Below the pieces are notes generated by a model. It was not told where the DNA came from. It saw only the letters and a program-made list of their open reading frames with translations, and searched no databases. A program made the position numbers and the translations under genes. Below are positions 10,186 through 22,267 of a stretch of 64,000 nt of DNA, one piece after another (the stretch's first letter is position 1; every line of letters starts with the position of its first letter). Location of the stretch: positions 49,176,115 through 49,240,114 of the forward strand of contig NC_134573.1 of assembly GCF_050947875.1 (NCBI RefSeq). The letters run 5' to 3'. Origin of the DNA: Dermacentor variabilis. Lineage: Eukaryota > Arthropoda > Arachnida > Ixodida > Ixodidae.

Positions 10186-12590
10186 ATGATCATTTCCTGC
10201 GACGAAGTGCACATTGTTCTCGTCTAGGGTTTCCGCTGCGAGTTAGGAAGCAGTATCGCGCTCTGTCAACAGCCGAATCAGCGCTTCGATTCAACTGCTT
10301 GCCATGCTGTTGCAAGAGCCCTGCGTCCGTGCATCCCAGCTGCCTGGGTACGATATCACCAGTCAAAGACCTTTGCTTTCCTGCAGTGCTGTTGTTGCCT
10401 GTTGTGCTGTTCAGCTTCATGCATTTCCGTTCTATAGGCCGTTTTGTATTTGAGTATCTGCTTTTATCGTCGAGGGTCAAAAATCCCAGCTTCCTCGCTA
10501 CACTTGATGGCCTCACTTTCACTCTTTGTCTCTCTCGCTCTTTCATACGAAAAACATCCGTTCCTACAGCCCGCTTTATCGGCGAACATTCGTGCCACGC
10601 AGCCAACCCTCATGCCAAGCATTATCGCTTGTTTATAGCGAAGTCATTTTGGACTACAGCTCGCTTAGGCGTCCCGAAATAGGAATCTCGAATTACAGCG
10701 GCATTTATATTCTTGTCGTCACGAGAAAGGTGCTGTTACTGAGCTTAAAGGCTAAGCAACAACGCTTACGCGAATGGTAGCAAGCATTACGTAAAACGGC
10801 AAGCTATCGCATTCCGTCTCACTTCATTCTGCGGACGGCTGGCATGCATGCCTACTCGGTTCGTTTTCATAGAATTGGCCCGGAAAACAATAGAACGTGA
10901 GAGGCGGCTGGGGACCCCATGTGCTTTTGTCGCTGTCGTCGCATTTCGCCCCTCAACAAGTACCGGGCACCTTGTCTATCCAATCGCCCAACTATCACGA
11001 TACAACGGCCGTGTGAGGAGCAGTTTCGCAAACCATGACTAGGAATTAGGGACGTAGGCGAACAGCGCCTCTATCGCCCGCCCCTGGAAACATGCGCGCT
11101 TTCAATAGGAGAGCGTTGTTTTTCGCGATAAACCAATCACAGGACCCACGTTTTAAAATATTCTCGTGGAAATAGCCTCTGCGTGCCAAGCTAAACCATC
11201 TTATTGAAAACGGTACCGTTACGTACGACCGTAAACCCGTTCCATATTGCGGGCAAATTTGAAGTATAGAAGTCTGTGAAAACGTTCAAATATTGGAGCT
11301 TTTATTGGCTAGTAAAAAGCGATTTGCGATGGAACAATTGCGTCATTTGGTGTATTTCCGGAGTTTCATCAAATTCTGTGACACAGCTTTCAGCTGGTTG
11401 TAGCAGGAGCTCTTGAAACGGCAAGAAAGTCGTTCCGAAATTGCAGTTTTCATGACAAGGTCGGGGAAATTAATGTGGTAGATATATGAACTTGGTTTTT
11501 GCTGGCAGCTGCCAGTCGAAGCGATAGCCGAGCACTCAGAAAAATGGCAGATCAAAGTCTGTGATACCGCGAGCGCAAGTTAGCAGGTTGGAAGCCAGCT
11601 GCTCCTTCCTTCCTTTTTCTTTGTCACTGCTTAGTCTGGCAGTTTTCCACCACATGGCCTATTTTACAATTGAGGTCATTGAGTTATGGTTTTTGTTTTG
11701 TTTCTTTCTATCTGCACCAACTTTTCCGTACGAAAAATAGCTGACTGCTTTGGTGAACATGCGAACGCGCTTCCAAACTTTCTTTGCTCCTTAAATAGAA
11801 GGTATTGTGACAACAGATGCCGATGACGTGTTTTGAAAGGTAATTTCTTTTTTAAACTGGAAGATTTCTCAACCTATTACTCTGAAATATTTTTGCCTCT
11901 CCAGCTGCGTCATGGGAAAGGCGGGTTTGTACGAGTCTTGTGGTGCTCGCTATGGTACGAGAAAAAAGAATTAGCGTCCAGTGCGCGTAAATAAAAGGCA
12001 CTTCAGTAGCAAAATAGGCAGGAGCTGCAGACGAACTATTCGTACAAAGGAATATACTTGAAGCTGTTTGAAGGAGTACGTTCGCATTATATCAATGCAT
12101 GATATTCGCGCACGTTAACTTGAGTGCAAATGAAACCTGTCGGAATTACTGGGCATGTTCTTTTGCCTAGTACAAACCGGTACCTCGAAACCTAAACAGT
12201 ATATCCTCAACATGCAGAGGACATGTCTCATCATTTGAACCATTCCAATACAGCTTCACGAAATTTCAGAAATACTAAGGTTCTTCACATGTGGTTACCA
12301 CGACGTACGCAAAGGAGTATTGGAAATTTCGTGCGAAAACACATAGGGACCTGTTACTGTAGCCTGCCGTTTAAAAACAGAGAACTATTCCAACCGCAGG
12401 CCCTTCATGAGTTTTGCCCGCAAAGTTGTACAAGAAGACCTTCTTATCGGCTATAATCACTACATATGCGGTTGAATTCTGCTGTACAGTTTTTAACTCA
12501 CACTATTGCTGAGTCAGGTGACAAAACCGTGATATAATAACTGACGCCATTCTTCCGTTAGTCTGTGAGAATATTCTTTTACCCTAAATA
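10186..12590. other. Unassigned 2.4-kb stretch
   Basis: No transposon protein, LTR, TIR or RNA gene was recognised. Open frames up to 138 codons (10190-10606, minus) are basic and low in complexity, with no motif. An overlapping plus-strand frame of similar length argues against coding. Confidence 0.4.
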
Positions 12591-12603
12591 TAACGTGTTC
12601 GAA

Positions 12604-12840
12604 AAAAATTAAATTATGGGATTTTACGCACCAAAACCACTTTCTGATTATGAGGCACGCCGTAGTGGGGGACTCCGGAAATTTCGACCACCTGGGGTTC
12701 TTCAACGTGCACCCAAATTTAAGTACACGGGTGTTTTCGCATTTCGCCCCCATCGAAATGCGGCCGCCGTGGCCGGGATTCGATCCCGCGGTCTCGTGCT
12801 CAGCAGCCTAACACCATAGCCACTGAGCAACCACGGCGGG
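12604..12840 (-). mobile_element. Ruka-type SINE, full length, perfect duplication
   Basis: In minus orientation, the tRNA head at the right reads CCGCCGTGGTTGCTCAGTGG with box B GGATCGAATCC. The body ends on the left at the GTGGTTTTGGTGCGTAAAATC-like motif plus an AT tail. It is flanked by a perfect 13-bp target-site duplication, TAACGTGTTCGAA, at 12591-12603 and 12841-12853. This and the SINE at 23771 are the cleanest copies here. Confidence 0.92.
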
Positions 12841-12853
12841 TAACGTGTTCGAA

Positions 12854-13890
12854 CAGGTGAGGAAACATGAGAAAGGGCATTGAGGGTTTTCTAGAAGTGT
12901 TCTTTCATTGGAATCATTTACGGCCCACATCGGCACGGTGGTTTCCTTATGATCACGGCAGCGCCCACGGAGCACCATTGAGCATTTCCTCCACTGCCCG
13001 TAAATAAGTTATAAAATTGTCGTTAGTAGTGCGTGAGAAGCACAATGGCAGTTGAGCCTTTTAGACGCTCTGACTAAGCCACAGATTCCCTCTTCTGCCA
13101 TGGGCCCGCAAGACGCCTCAATTTCGCGCTCGATTTTTGCCTTTTCAGTGTCCCAGAAAGCCTATGGAGGTACACGAGACGAACTGGCGAAGCTTTGAAG
13201 TAGTCCGGAGATTGAGTGAAATTTGATTAAAGTTTGATAAGCAATCTCAAAAGTCTTTAATTGTTTGCGTTTTATTGCAGCTCATTTGTGCTAATAATGA
13301 TGTAATAGATGCGAGAGGAGTTGTTTTACTCAATACATAACGTTGACGATGGACGTCATGAAAATTAGCCAGGCAAAAGCACAGCATGAATGTTGGCTGG
13401 AAGGCTATCCATCAAAAAATTTGCCTGCATAATAAAGGAAATACAGGGGCTCATTTGCACAGTCGCCATCAACAGCTCACACGGCGAGATTCAGCGAATA
13501 AGTTCACTTTGTAACGCAGCTAGGCCCGCAGCCAGCAAAATTATGCAGAACCGCTAGTTACTCTGCAGTAGTGCATGCTTGAAATCCGATTACCACGCTG
13601 CGTGCCTACAGAGCGGAAAGAGAGACTATTTTTTTTTTCAGACGGCGTGCACCATAAGCTTTTGACGCTAAGTATACGTTCGGGAGATAGGTTGCTTTTT
13701 GGCTTACACGTGATGACGAGCGCCGAGCTCTTGGTGACGGAATACTGGAGGGTAGAATGATGGGAACTTATGCAAGGTCAGGGGACTTCACGATTAGGTT
13801 GTGAAGGTCGATATAGATCGACCAAGTGAAACTAACGGTAATATGAACCCGTTGGTACTTTTATGAATATGCAGGCTCTAATGCAGTGTT
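12854..13890. other. Unassigned stretch
   Basis: Nothing recognisable was seen on either strand. The only open frames are short and without motifs. Confidence 0.4.
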
Positions 13891-14600
13891 GCTAAGTAAG
13901 TTCGTCGAAGAGATAGATCGAAGAGTTCGTCAGATAATGTTGCTGCTGCGTTTGGCGGGCCACAGGGTTCCCTGTTGAGGCCGATTCTCTCTCTCGTGTT
14001 TTATTAATGATATTTGTGATGTTATTCACCCCGAGATACAATTTTCGCGAACGATTGTGCCCTGTGTGCAAGGCCATCCAATGAGGCATTGTTTTCCATT
14101 GGCGGCCGACATAAAGCGCGTAGAAATAAGGTGGGTCACTAATGGCATGTCCCTGAACATAAATAACTGTGTGCACCTTAGCTTTACTACAAAAATATAA
14201 CAAAATAAGGTATGAATATTTGTTAAGTAGCCAAAAAATAAAAATATAATATTCATCAGTCAGACATTTAGGTATTACGCTGTCAGAGGATGGCCCTTCG
14301 TTAAAACATGGTAATACCGTAGGTAGAAGTGCAGGGTATGAACTTGGTTTCTTGAAACAACGTTTAAAGCGCGTAAGTATTACCGGAAAACAAGCAGCGT
14401 ATAAACAAGTTTTACCGATTTTGGAGTAGGCTTGCCCTGGTGCGCCATCCATTTTCTGATCTGTCTATTAATGCACTAGAAAAAATCCGTCGCACAAAGG
14501 CTTGGCCTGCAGACGTACAACCACTTTCTCAATTTAAGAGCAAGGAAAAAAAACAGTGCCCTTCCACTCTATGAAGAAGGATAACCAGCGACGCTGTATT
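13891..14600 (+). pseudogene. Decayed CR1/Jockey-like LINE fragment (RT palm to thumb)
   Basis: Pieced across frames: GGPQGSLLRPILS (about 13955), FINDICDVIHPEIQF (about 14005), a damaged active-site region, MSLNINNCVHLSFTTKI (about 14150), SFRYLGVTLSEDGPSLK-like (about 14265), and INALEKIRRTKAW (about 14470). These are the G-V-P-Q-G-S box, the FINDI box and post-RT motifs in correct order. A minus-strand open frame of 186 codons overlies this but is antisense to it and motif-free. Confidence 0.65.
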
Positions 14601-14950
14601 TGGATAATTATATTGACAACTCTATTGATTCATATTTATTGCTAAGGATTACTATGTTGGTTCAATACAGACGCATACGCGTGTAATTGTGGTTTTTATC
14701 TTCTTTGTTTTCTCTTTTTCGTTACCACAGTGACTGTAACTTTGCGGTCGCTGGTGTATGCCGCGAGGTTGTGCTGTTCTGCTAGACAAGTTCTTGCCAA
14801 AGGGCTAATCTATACACCACCGGTAACGCGTGGTTGGCTCATTGACGTCCCTGTAGCACTCAATTCCAAACCGTTCCAACAGGGACGACAGAATCCAATT
14901 GTTGTCGGGTCGCGCTAGGTCGACGTTAACGTCGCCGATTGGTGGGTTCA
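14600..14950 (-). pseudogene. Endonuclease/exonuclease/phosphatase-domain fragment, copy 1
   Basis: Minus-strand frame 14942-14805 reads PIGDVNVDLARPDNNWIL, then FGIECYRDVNEPTTRY, then a TAG. GD(F/V)NVD is the metal-binding/catalytic Asp-Asn motif of the EEP (APE-like) fold, and TT(R)xGTxID-like sequence normally follows. The copy at 45110-45319 aligns over the same span and also shares about 180 bp of downstream sequence (here 14600-14780). The two are therefore relics of one element. EEP domains occur in LINEs and in Helentron-type helicase transposons. I cannot say which. Confidence 0.6.
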
Positions 14951-15883
14951 CGATTGCTTTTTATTACGCGTTTCGATCCTGCAGTGGGAGCGAAGGATCA
15001 CTGCCATCCTGCGTTTCTTTATGTGGCCATGACGGTGATGCGTCATAACATTGTCGATAAGACAGTAACATTTAGAGCTAGCGTCGTGACTTTCTTTTTT
15101 CGCGCCTGCGCCTGAGGTTGCGCCAGAGGAGTTTTCACCGTACCGGCGACAGACGAACGGATGGAAGGACAGGCGAATCGGCTAGCCATTTGCAGCTTGG
15201 CTGTAAGGGGACCTTGACTGGATCTTTTCGCTTGAACAAAGTAGCAGGTTATGCCCCCTTAAGCTGTTTTAATCAATCTTTCATAACCCTATGAGAATCT
15301 GCCCATCAATCTATAAAAAAAAATTATGAGGTTTTACGTGCCGAAACCACTTTCTGATTATGAGGCACGCCGTAGTCGAGGACTTCGACAATTTCGACCG
15401 CCTGGGGTTCTTTAACGTGCACCTAAATATAATCTATCCAACGTATACCACTGCAGGAGCCGGTTTATCAGCTCCGACCCCGACCCGAGTCGAAAAGTTC
15501 CATGCGCTGGCCCAATCTAGCCCGGCCCGCTGTCTTTGAACTTGGCCCGTACTAGACACGGGACCAAACGATCGCTGCCCGGCTGCACGCGACCCGGCCC
15601 AGTGTTATTCGTCATTGGCCCTTGAGCCTATACGAAGCTAGGTACGGTTCTCGGTTACTCTGAAGATACTGTCATGTGGGCAACGGGTGCAGAGTGGTCT
15701 TCAAGCTGCTTCAAAGCAGTTTTTCGCCCTGCGCCACCTCTTCCTGGCTATTTTAGTTATATGTAAAAAAAGATATTTCATTCCATTTTACTTCTAGCTG
15801 AATCACCATAACAATCATCAGCCCATTTTATCACCACTGCAGGACTAGCCGAACACGGACAGATTATTATGTTAATGTTTGTT
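14951..15883. other. Mostly unassigned, with a GC-rich patch
   Basis: Apart from the truncated SINE at 15315-15430, nothing is recognised. At 15470-15620 there is a run of CCCGACCC/GCCCGGCCC words that stands out from its AT-rich surroundings. It may be part of an unrecognised repeat. Confidence 0.35.
15315..15430 (-). mobile_element. Ruka-type SINE, 5'-truncated
   Basis: Only the 3' body of the SINE is present, in minus orientation: the GTGGTTTCGGCACGTAAAAC end motif on the left, running to the GTGCACGTTAAAGAACCC segment. The tRNA head is missing. A 7-bp duplication AATCTAT (15308-15314 and 15431-15437) marks a genuine truncated insertion rather than later deletion. Confidence 0.8.
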
Positions 15884-18381
15884 ATTAAACCAACATATAC
15901 AATCGACAGTACTGAAAATAGGGAGGGATCAGGCTGGCAACTGCTATCTGGAGCGACGCAACGCCTGTTTGTGTTTAGGGACAAAGATATAGCAACACAC
16001 ATTCGTTGGTTAGAATGGTCGATACTTAAATTGTGATAAGAACGGCTGTACAACAATTTTAATAGTATAGTGGCAATGTACTATAGCGAAGCACAGGTGA
16101 ACACTCCGGTACAAGTCGCCAACCATTTCATCTCACGTTCTTGAAACACATAATTATTGGGATGTAGAGCGATTGAAATCCAAGCAATAAATTTGGCACG
16201 AATCTACATGAATACGCTGCTCTATTGGCTTTCAGGAATACCATAATACACGGAAAAAGGTTTTTTTGTAACTTAAAGGAAATTGTTCATCCACAAGCCT
16301 ATCGCTCATTTCCTATTATATTTGCACAAAGATCATGCCATTTTTATTTTTCTATTCGGTTAAATTATAAAGGTGTCCGTTCTTCAGTCCAGAATATGGG
16401 CATCATTATTTCGAAATATATGCACATTTGGTCTCTGTTTACTTGTGTCTCTGTAGCGTGCATCTACAACGTAGGCAATGCAGGTATTCTTCACCCTCAA
16501 ACTGGAATATCATCTGCTTGTTCGTTCATGTAAATGCGCAACTACCCTTTCCAGTGCTGGAAAAACATATAAAGGCTGCGAACTCGAGATTTGAGCAACA
16601 TAACGCGTGAAAATACAATGAAAAAAATCACTGAGACATTAAATTTTTCTTGCGTTCTGCTTTCTTTTTCACATCCTCTCACCAATGCAGAGAAATTTTG
16701 CAGCATCCCGGTAGGATCAAAGTATTTTTATAGGAAAAATTGATATTTGAAAGTCTTAATTGAATAATTTGTATTAACTGCGATAAACTACAACAGAATG
16801 TTCAATTCGCTTGAAACATAATAAAGAAATAAAGGAAACCAGTAGTGAGTTGCTCTATGCCTTAGGCACAAGAAAAGTTGTAAATGAACTTTCCAGAATT
16901 TATCTCCTACGACTTAAGTACTCCAAGAAGTTGCCAAAAATTTACTTTAATTGTGTTTTCCTATTCAAGCAATCACACGCAGGCACTGCAGGCCGGCACA
17001 TAAGTGACCGCTGCGCACCAGGTTACCATGAGAAACAAACGCGTCGTAAGTTACAATGGTACAAAAACGAGCAGAGGGGTTTAACCGAGGGTCCCGATTT
17101 TGATTAGTCCTATCATAAAAAGCCAACAAACAATGACACCAAGGACAACATAGGGGAAATTACTTGTGCTTAATAAATGAAATAAAGAAATGATAAATTA
17201 AACCAACATATACAATCGACAGTACTGAAAATAGGGAGGGATCAGGCTGGCAACTGCTATCTGGAGCGACGCAACGCCTGTTTGTGTTTAGGGACAAAGA
17301 TATAGCAACACACATTCGTTGGTTAGAATGGTCGATACTTAAATTGTGATAAGAACGACTGTACAACAATTTTAATAGTATAGTGGCAATGTACTATAGC
17401 GAAGCACAGGTGAACACTCCGGTACAAGTCGCCAACCATTTCATCTCACGTTCTTGAAACACATAATTATTGGGATGTAGAGCGATTGAAATCCAAGCAA
17501 TAAATTTGGCACGAATCTACATGAATACGCTGCTCTATTGGCTTTCAGGAATACCATAATACACGGAAAAAGGTTTTTTTGTAACTTAAAGGAAATTGTT
17601 CATCCACAAGCCTATCGCTCATTTCCTATCATATTTGCACAAAGATCATGCCATTTTTATTTTTCTATTCGGTTAAATTATAAAGGTGTCCGTTCTTCAG
17701 TCCAGAATATGGGCATCATTATTTCGAAATATATGCACATTTGGTCTCTGTTTACTTGTGTCTCTGTAGCGTGCATCTACAACGTAGGCAATGCAGGTAT
17801 TCTTCACCCTCAAACTGGAATATCATCTGCTTGTTCGTTCATGTAACTCTTTTTCACATCCTCTCACCAATGCAGAGAAATTTTGCAGCATCCCGGTAGG
17901 ATCAAAGTATTTTTATAGGAAAAATTGATATTTGAAAGTCTTAATTGAATAATTTGTATTAACTGCGATAAACTACAACAGAATGTTCAATTCGCTTGAA
18001 ACATAATAAAGAAATAAAGGAAACCAGTAGTGAGTTGCTCTATGCCTTAGGCACAAGAAAAGTTGTAAATGAACTTTCCAGAATTTATCTCCTACGACTT
18101 AAGTACTCCAAGAAGTTGCCAAAAATTTACTTTAATTGTGTTTTCCTATTCAAGCAATCACACGCAGGCACTGCAGGCCGGCACATAAGTGACCGCTGCG
18201 CACCAGGTTACCATGAGAAACAAACGCGTCGTAAGTTACAATGGTACAAAAACGAGCAGAGGGGTTTAACCGAGGGTCCCGATTTTGATTAGTCCTATCA
18301 TAAAAAGCCAACAAACAATGACACCAAGGACAACATAGGGGAAATTACTTGTGCTTAATAAATGAAATAAAGAAATGATAA
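15884..18381 (+). repeat. Direct tandem duplication, 1313-bp and 1185-bp units
   Basis: Unit 1 is 15884-17196 and unit 2 is 17197-18381, head to tail. Both begin ATTAAACCAACATATACAAT and end AAAGAAATGATAA. They differ by only a couple of point changes that I can see (for example CTATTATATT/CTATCATATT) plus one 128-bp deletion in unit 2, matching about 16533-16660 of unit 1. Each holds the same two motif-free open frames (102 and 98 codons), which I do not consider genes. No target duplication or transposon end was recognised. Near identity implies a recent local duplication, or an assembly artefact. Confidence 0.9.
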
Positions 18382-18524
18382 ATTAATGGAAATTAAAGTG
18401 GATGAAGAAACAACTTGCCGCAGGTGGGAACCGAACCCACAACCTTCGAATTTCGCGTGCGATGCTTCTGTTCGGTTCCCACCTGCGGCAAGTTGTTCTT
18501 TCATCCACTTTAATTTCCATTAAT
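18382..18524. repeat. Fold-back of a tRNA-like sequence (55-bp arms)
   Basis: The left arm 18382-18436 (ATTAATGGAAATTAAAGTGG...) and right arm 18470-18524 are inverse copies with two mismatches and a 33-nt spacer. The arm contains GGTGGGAACCGAAC; its complement GTTCGGTTCCC is a Pol III box B-like sequence. The unit therefore looks like the 3' half of a tRNA-like head turned back on itself. It directly abuts the end of the tandem duplication. Confidence 0.85.
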
Positions 18525-18557
18525 GTGCCGCCTCGCGACGATGCGAGGCGGCACATT
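18522..18557. repeat. Perfect 15-bp palindrome
   Basis: AATGTGCCGCCTCGC (18522-18536) is exactly inverted at 18543-18557 around a 6-nt loop GACGAT. It lies between the fold-back and the LTR element, whose target duplication starts at 18563. Its role is unknown. It could be the end of a separate small element. Confidence 0.85.
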
Positions 18558-18566
18558 ACCAAGTGT

Positions 18567-19189
18567 TGTTGCGTACTCCAGGGTAGCGTACCGTACTGCT
18601 GCCAAGAAATAGCGGCGCCTGCCTATCGAAGCTCGACCGACATTACTTATTGGGTAGCGTGGCGTTGTCGGCGGGCTGCAGGCATCCGGTAGACCATGGC
18701 GACCAAGCAAGGGCGAGACGATTTGCTAGTGCGAAACTTGCACGGGTTACTCAAAGGTAGTTGAAAGAAAATAAAAAAAGCATGAAGTATCTCAAAGTAC
18801 ATTTCGGAGCCCCTTAAATAGGCTCTCTACAAGTGTGGGCGGGATCTTGCTTCCGTCGATGTCACGTGACAGGCACGGAGAGAGGGCCCCTCATCCTCTG
18901 GCATTACCGAGCAAGGAAAGGAAAATTCACGCGTCATTTCGACGAAGCCTGGTAGAAGGCCGGGTGGTAGAAGGCCGGGTGATAGAAGGCCGGGTGATAG
19001 AAGGCCGGGTGATAGAAGTCCGGGTGATAGAAGGCCGGGTGGTAGACGGTCGGGTGGTAGAAGGCCCTTTGTGCGCAAGGTGCGTGACGTTAACCATCGC
19101 AGGAGAAGTCAGGCCTCATTTCAACGAACCCTGGTAGAAGGTCGGGTGAAATTCCTGTCGCCACGTGGTGTCAGACGCAAACCCTAAAA
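18567..19189 (-). repeat. Left (3') LTR of the Gmr1-like element
   Basis: Matches 24758-25334 throughout. Its + strand start TGTTGCGTACTCCAGGG is the same. Its inner end reads CCCTAAAA where the other LTR has CCCTAACA, so the terminal TG dinucleotide is mutated. It carries seven full copies of a 15-bp repeat (TAGAAGGCCGGGTGG type) at 18953-19057. The sibling LTR has four. Three 15-bp units account for nearly all of the 46-bp length difference. Confidence 0.88.
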
Positions 19190-19724
19190 GCATCTCCGGC
19201 GAGAGAGGAAGATCCCGACGTGCAGGGGCCAGCAGCCGCTGTACGAGGGATCGGCGTTTCGGTATCAGAATTACCCGTATGGTCACGAACCCTTAGTTCG
19301 TAGCAGGTAGATTCCTGGGAGTGGTCATCCGTCCTCGTGGCGCTCTGGTGACTTTCTTCCTTTTCCGGTCCGGTGAAATTGGTCTTGCAAGCAGGTCTCG
19401 CAACTTTTCGTCTCCTGCGTGGGCAAGCAATCACCCCAGAACAGTTCGGGACCCACAACCACAAAGCAGCGAGCACAAGGCCACCCTCCCCCGAGACACA
19501 CCCGGCTTTAAAAAAAAAGAAAACCCGCTACACCTTTCCCATTCCCTACGCGCGTCCTCCCCCCCTCAACACTAAAACAGCCATTTATTGAAAGCGTTAA
19601 GACGTGGTTATTAAAATCAGCTAACAATCGGCGTCACTTCGGAAAAACATATGAATTCGGAAAACGCATGAACGAACAAAAAAAATGCCACGGAAACCCG
19701 GATGAGCATGAGGCTTTCGATACT
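19190..19724 (-). other. 3' internal region after RNase H, no convincing polypurine tract
   Basis: Lies between the RNase H remnant and the 3' LTR. A 101-codon minus frame ends here but has no motif. The sequence next to the LTR is not clearly purine-rich, so a polypurine tract cannot be assigned. Confidence 0.4.
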
Positions 19725-22267
19725 CTAGGGGCAACGACTTAAACCGTTGGCATTGCCGTTAAGCTTACCCTTCTTGTAGCGAATATCGAAGGTGTACTGT
19801 TGAAGAGCCAAGCTCCAGTGCAAAAGACGACCGTTTTTCGTAGACATGGACTGCAGCCATGTGAGGGGACAGTGATCAGTCTCTATGGTGAATCTTGAGC
19901 CAGCGATATAGCAAGCTAGCTTCTGTACCGCCCAAACTACGCAGGCGCATTCCTTTTCTGATACACTGTATGCTTCTTCACGAACTGAAAGCTTTATACT
20001 GGCGTACAGTACAAGGTGTTCATTCTCGTCATCTCTCTTTTGACAGAGCACCGCCCCCATACCCCTGTCACTGGCATCACACTGAAGAATGAATGCCTTA
20101 GAGTAATCCGCGCGTTCAACACTGGCTGACTCGTCAGTGCGTTCTTCAGTATACTAAAAGTCTTTTCTTTTGCGTCATCCCACTTTACCGTTTGTGGGTC
20201 TGTTTTTCTGAGAGCATCTGTTAAAGGACTCGCAATCTCGGAATACCGCGGAATATATATTTGGTAATAACCCGCCAAGCCAAGGAATGATGTGATGTCC
20301 CGCTTGGTGCGTGATTGCGGGAAGTTGTCTATTGCGGTCAGTTTAACCTCGGAAGGCCGACGATGGCCTTTCCCTATTACATGACCTAGATAAGCTACCT
20401 CCGCGCGCCCTAATTGGCATTTGGGAGCCTTAACAGTTAAGTTGGCCTCTCGTAGCCGACACAACACGGTTCGCAGGTGTTGCATATGGTCCGCCCATGA
20501 TGAAGAAAAGATAGCTATGTCATCGAGATAGGGAAGTGCAAAGTCATCCATTCCTCGTAGCAACTGGTCCATAAGGCTAGAGAAGCAATATGGCGCATTT
20601 TTCAATCCAAAACTCAGGACTTTCGGACGAAAGGTTCACATCGGGGAAATAAACGCTGCAAGCCTGCTTGCCCTCTCGGTCAACGGAACCTGCCAATACC
20701 CTCTGACTAAATCGAGCGTAGAAATGAAATTAGCACTGCTCACTTTCTCAAGCTTTTCCTCAATATGCGGTAGTGGATAAGTCTGGTCCTTCGTGATTAA
20801 ATTGAGCCTGCGGTAGTCGATACATGGCCGCGGCTCTTTTCCTGGGACCTCAACCAAGATAAGAGGCGAGGTATAATCACTCTGTCCTGGCTCGATTACA
20901 CCTAGCTCTAACATCTTGTTTATTTCAGCGGTCATGACTTCACGTTGACGAGGCGAAACGCGATAAGCTTTCGAACGAACTGGGTCTGACGAGGTTAACT
21001 CGATATCGTGAACAATCGCAGTTGTCTTGCGCGGTGTGTCTGAAAATACGTCTTTAAATTCCAACACGAGTTCCCTCACTTTGGCCCCTTGATTGGGATT
21101 CAACTCCGCCTGTTCTACTAACTTATCAATGATCTCGTCAATGTTTTTTGTCTCCGTCACTGCTGTTCTCTCTGGAAAGTCGACAGGCATTTCCTCAGGT
21201 TGGTCAAGGGACATGTTCACTATGGCTTCCCTCGGCCTGTAGGGTTTACGTAGATTGCTATGGTACACTTGTGGTGTCCTTCGTCTTCCAGGTACCGTGA
21301 TTACGTAGTTTGTTTCAGATAATATCTGAATTATGTCAACCGGCCCTTCCCATTGAACCTCTAGTTTGTTTTGCAACGAGGGCTTCAGGATCATTACCTT
21401 TTCCCCCACTTCAAAGCGTCGCGTACGAGCCGTCCTGTCATAGTAATGCTTTGCCTTGCTTTGTGCCTTACGCATTTCCTGCCCTGCAAATTCCTGAGAA
21501 GCGTGCAGACGGTCAAACAGCTCTAGCACGTATGCCACAACCGAAGGATTGTCAGCTCGGCCTTCCCAGGCCTCTCGGACAATGCGGAGAGGGGAGCGAA
21601 GGCAGCGTCCGTAAACGAGCTCTGAAGGTGAAAAACCTGTTAATTCGTGCGGTGCAGTTCGAAGTGCGAACATTGCTGCAGGCAAGCAACTCTCCCAATC
21701 GGCTTGGTGCTCATAACAAAGGGCTCGCAAAAGCCGTTTCACGACTGAGTGGACTTTCTCTACCGCATTTGACTGAGGGTGGTACACTGAGCTATGGATT
21801 ATTTTAATACCACACCTTTCCAGAAACGTCGAGGTCAGTGCGCTCGTAAAGACGGATCCTTGATCTGACTGGATTTCTTCGGGAAACCCTACTCGCGCGA
21901 AGATAGATAAAAGCGCGTTGACGATCTCCGCCGAGCTTAGTTCATTGAGAGGCACTGCCTCGGGAAATTTCGTTGCGGGGCATAGTGCAGTAAGAATATG
22001 TCGATAGCCAGACTACGTTGCAGGAAGTGGTCCCACTGTGTCTATTATGAGCCTGCAAAATGGCTCCGTGATAATGGGAACAAGTTTCATTGGCGCTTTA
22101 GCCTCATCTCCGGGCTTGCCTATGCGTTGACAAGTGTCGCAGCTTCTTACAAATGCTTCTACTTCTAGAAAGCAGCCGGGCCAGTAAAATTCCTGCAATC
22201 AGCGGTCCTTTGTTTTACGAATGCCCAGATGCCCTGTGCAAAAGCCCCCGTGAACCAGGAGCAGGAG
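19725..22267 (-). pseudogene. Gmr1-like pol: integrase-RT-RNase H
   Basis: Order on the minus strand: an IN zinc-binding region (HGGFCTGH ... CDTCQ, about 22235-22115), TAG and TGA interruptions, and IN core Asp in IIDTVGPLP (about 22040). An ORF of 439 codons (21955-20636) then holds the second IN Asp (QSDQGSVF, ~31) and Glu (NAVEKVHS, ~65), the GPV/GPY-type C-terminus (WEGPVDII, ~200), and without a break the RT N-terminus (ELGVIEP, CIDYRRLN, LDLVRGYWQV). A TGA at 20633-20635 separates this from LPYLDDIAIF (catalytic YLDD), LGHVIGKG and FLGLAGYYQ. A frameshift near 20070 precedes RNase H (SEKECACVVWAV, ETDHCPLTWL), whose final ADxLSR Asp reads NANGLSR. Confidence 0.82.

Noticed and set aside
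10190..10606. Minus-strand 138-codon open frame as a host gene
   Set aside because: Basic, motif-free, with a competing plus-strand frame of similar length and no splice or poly(A) context.
13892..14452. Minus-strand 186-codon open frame as a gene
   Set aside because: It is antisense to a decayed LINE RT readable on the plus strand and has no recognisable domain.
16225..18292. Two small open frames (102 and 98 codons), each present twice with identical sequence, as conserved genes
   Set aside because: They are identical only because the whole 1.3-kb block is duplicated. There is no motif, and the surroundings are equally conserved.
18953..19067. Short regular repeats as a CRISPR array
   Set aside because: Units are directly adjacent with no spacers, lie inside an LTR of a eukaryotic retrotransposon, and are a minisatellite.
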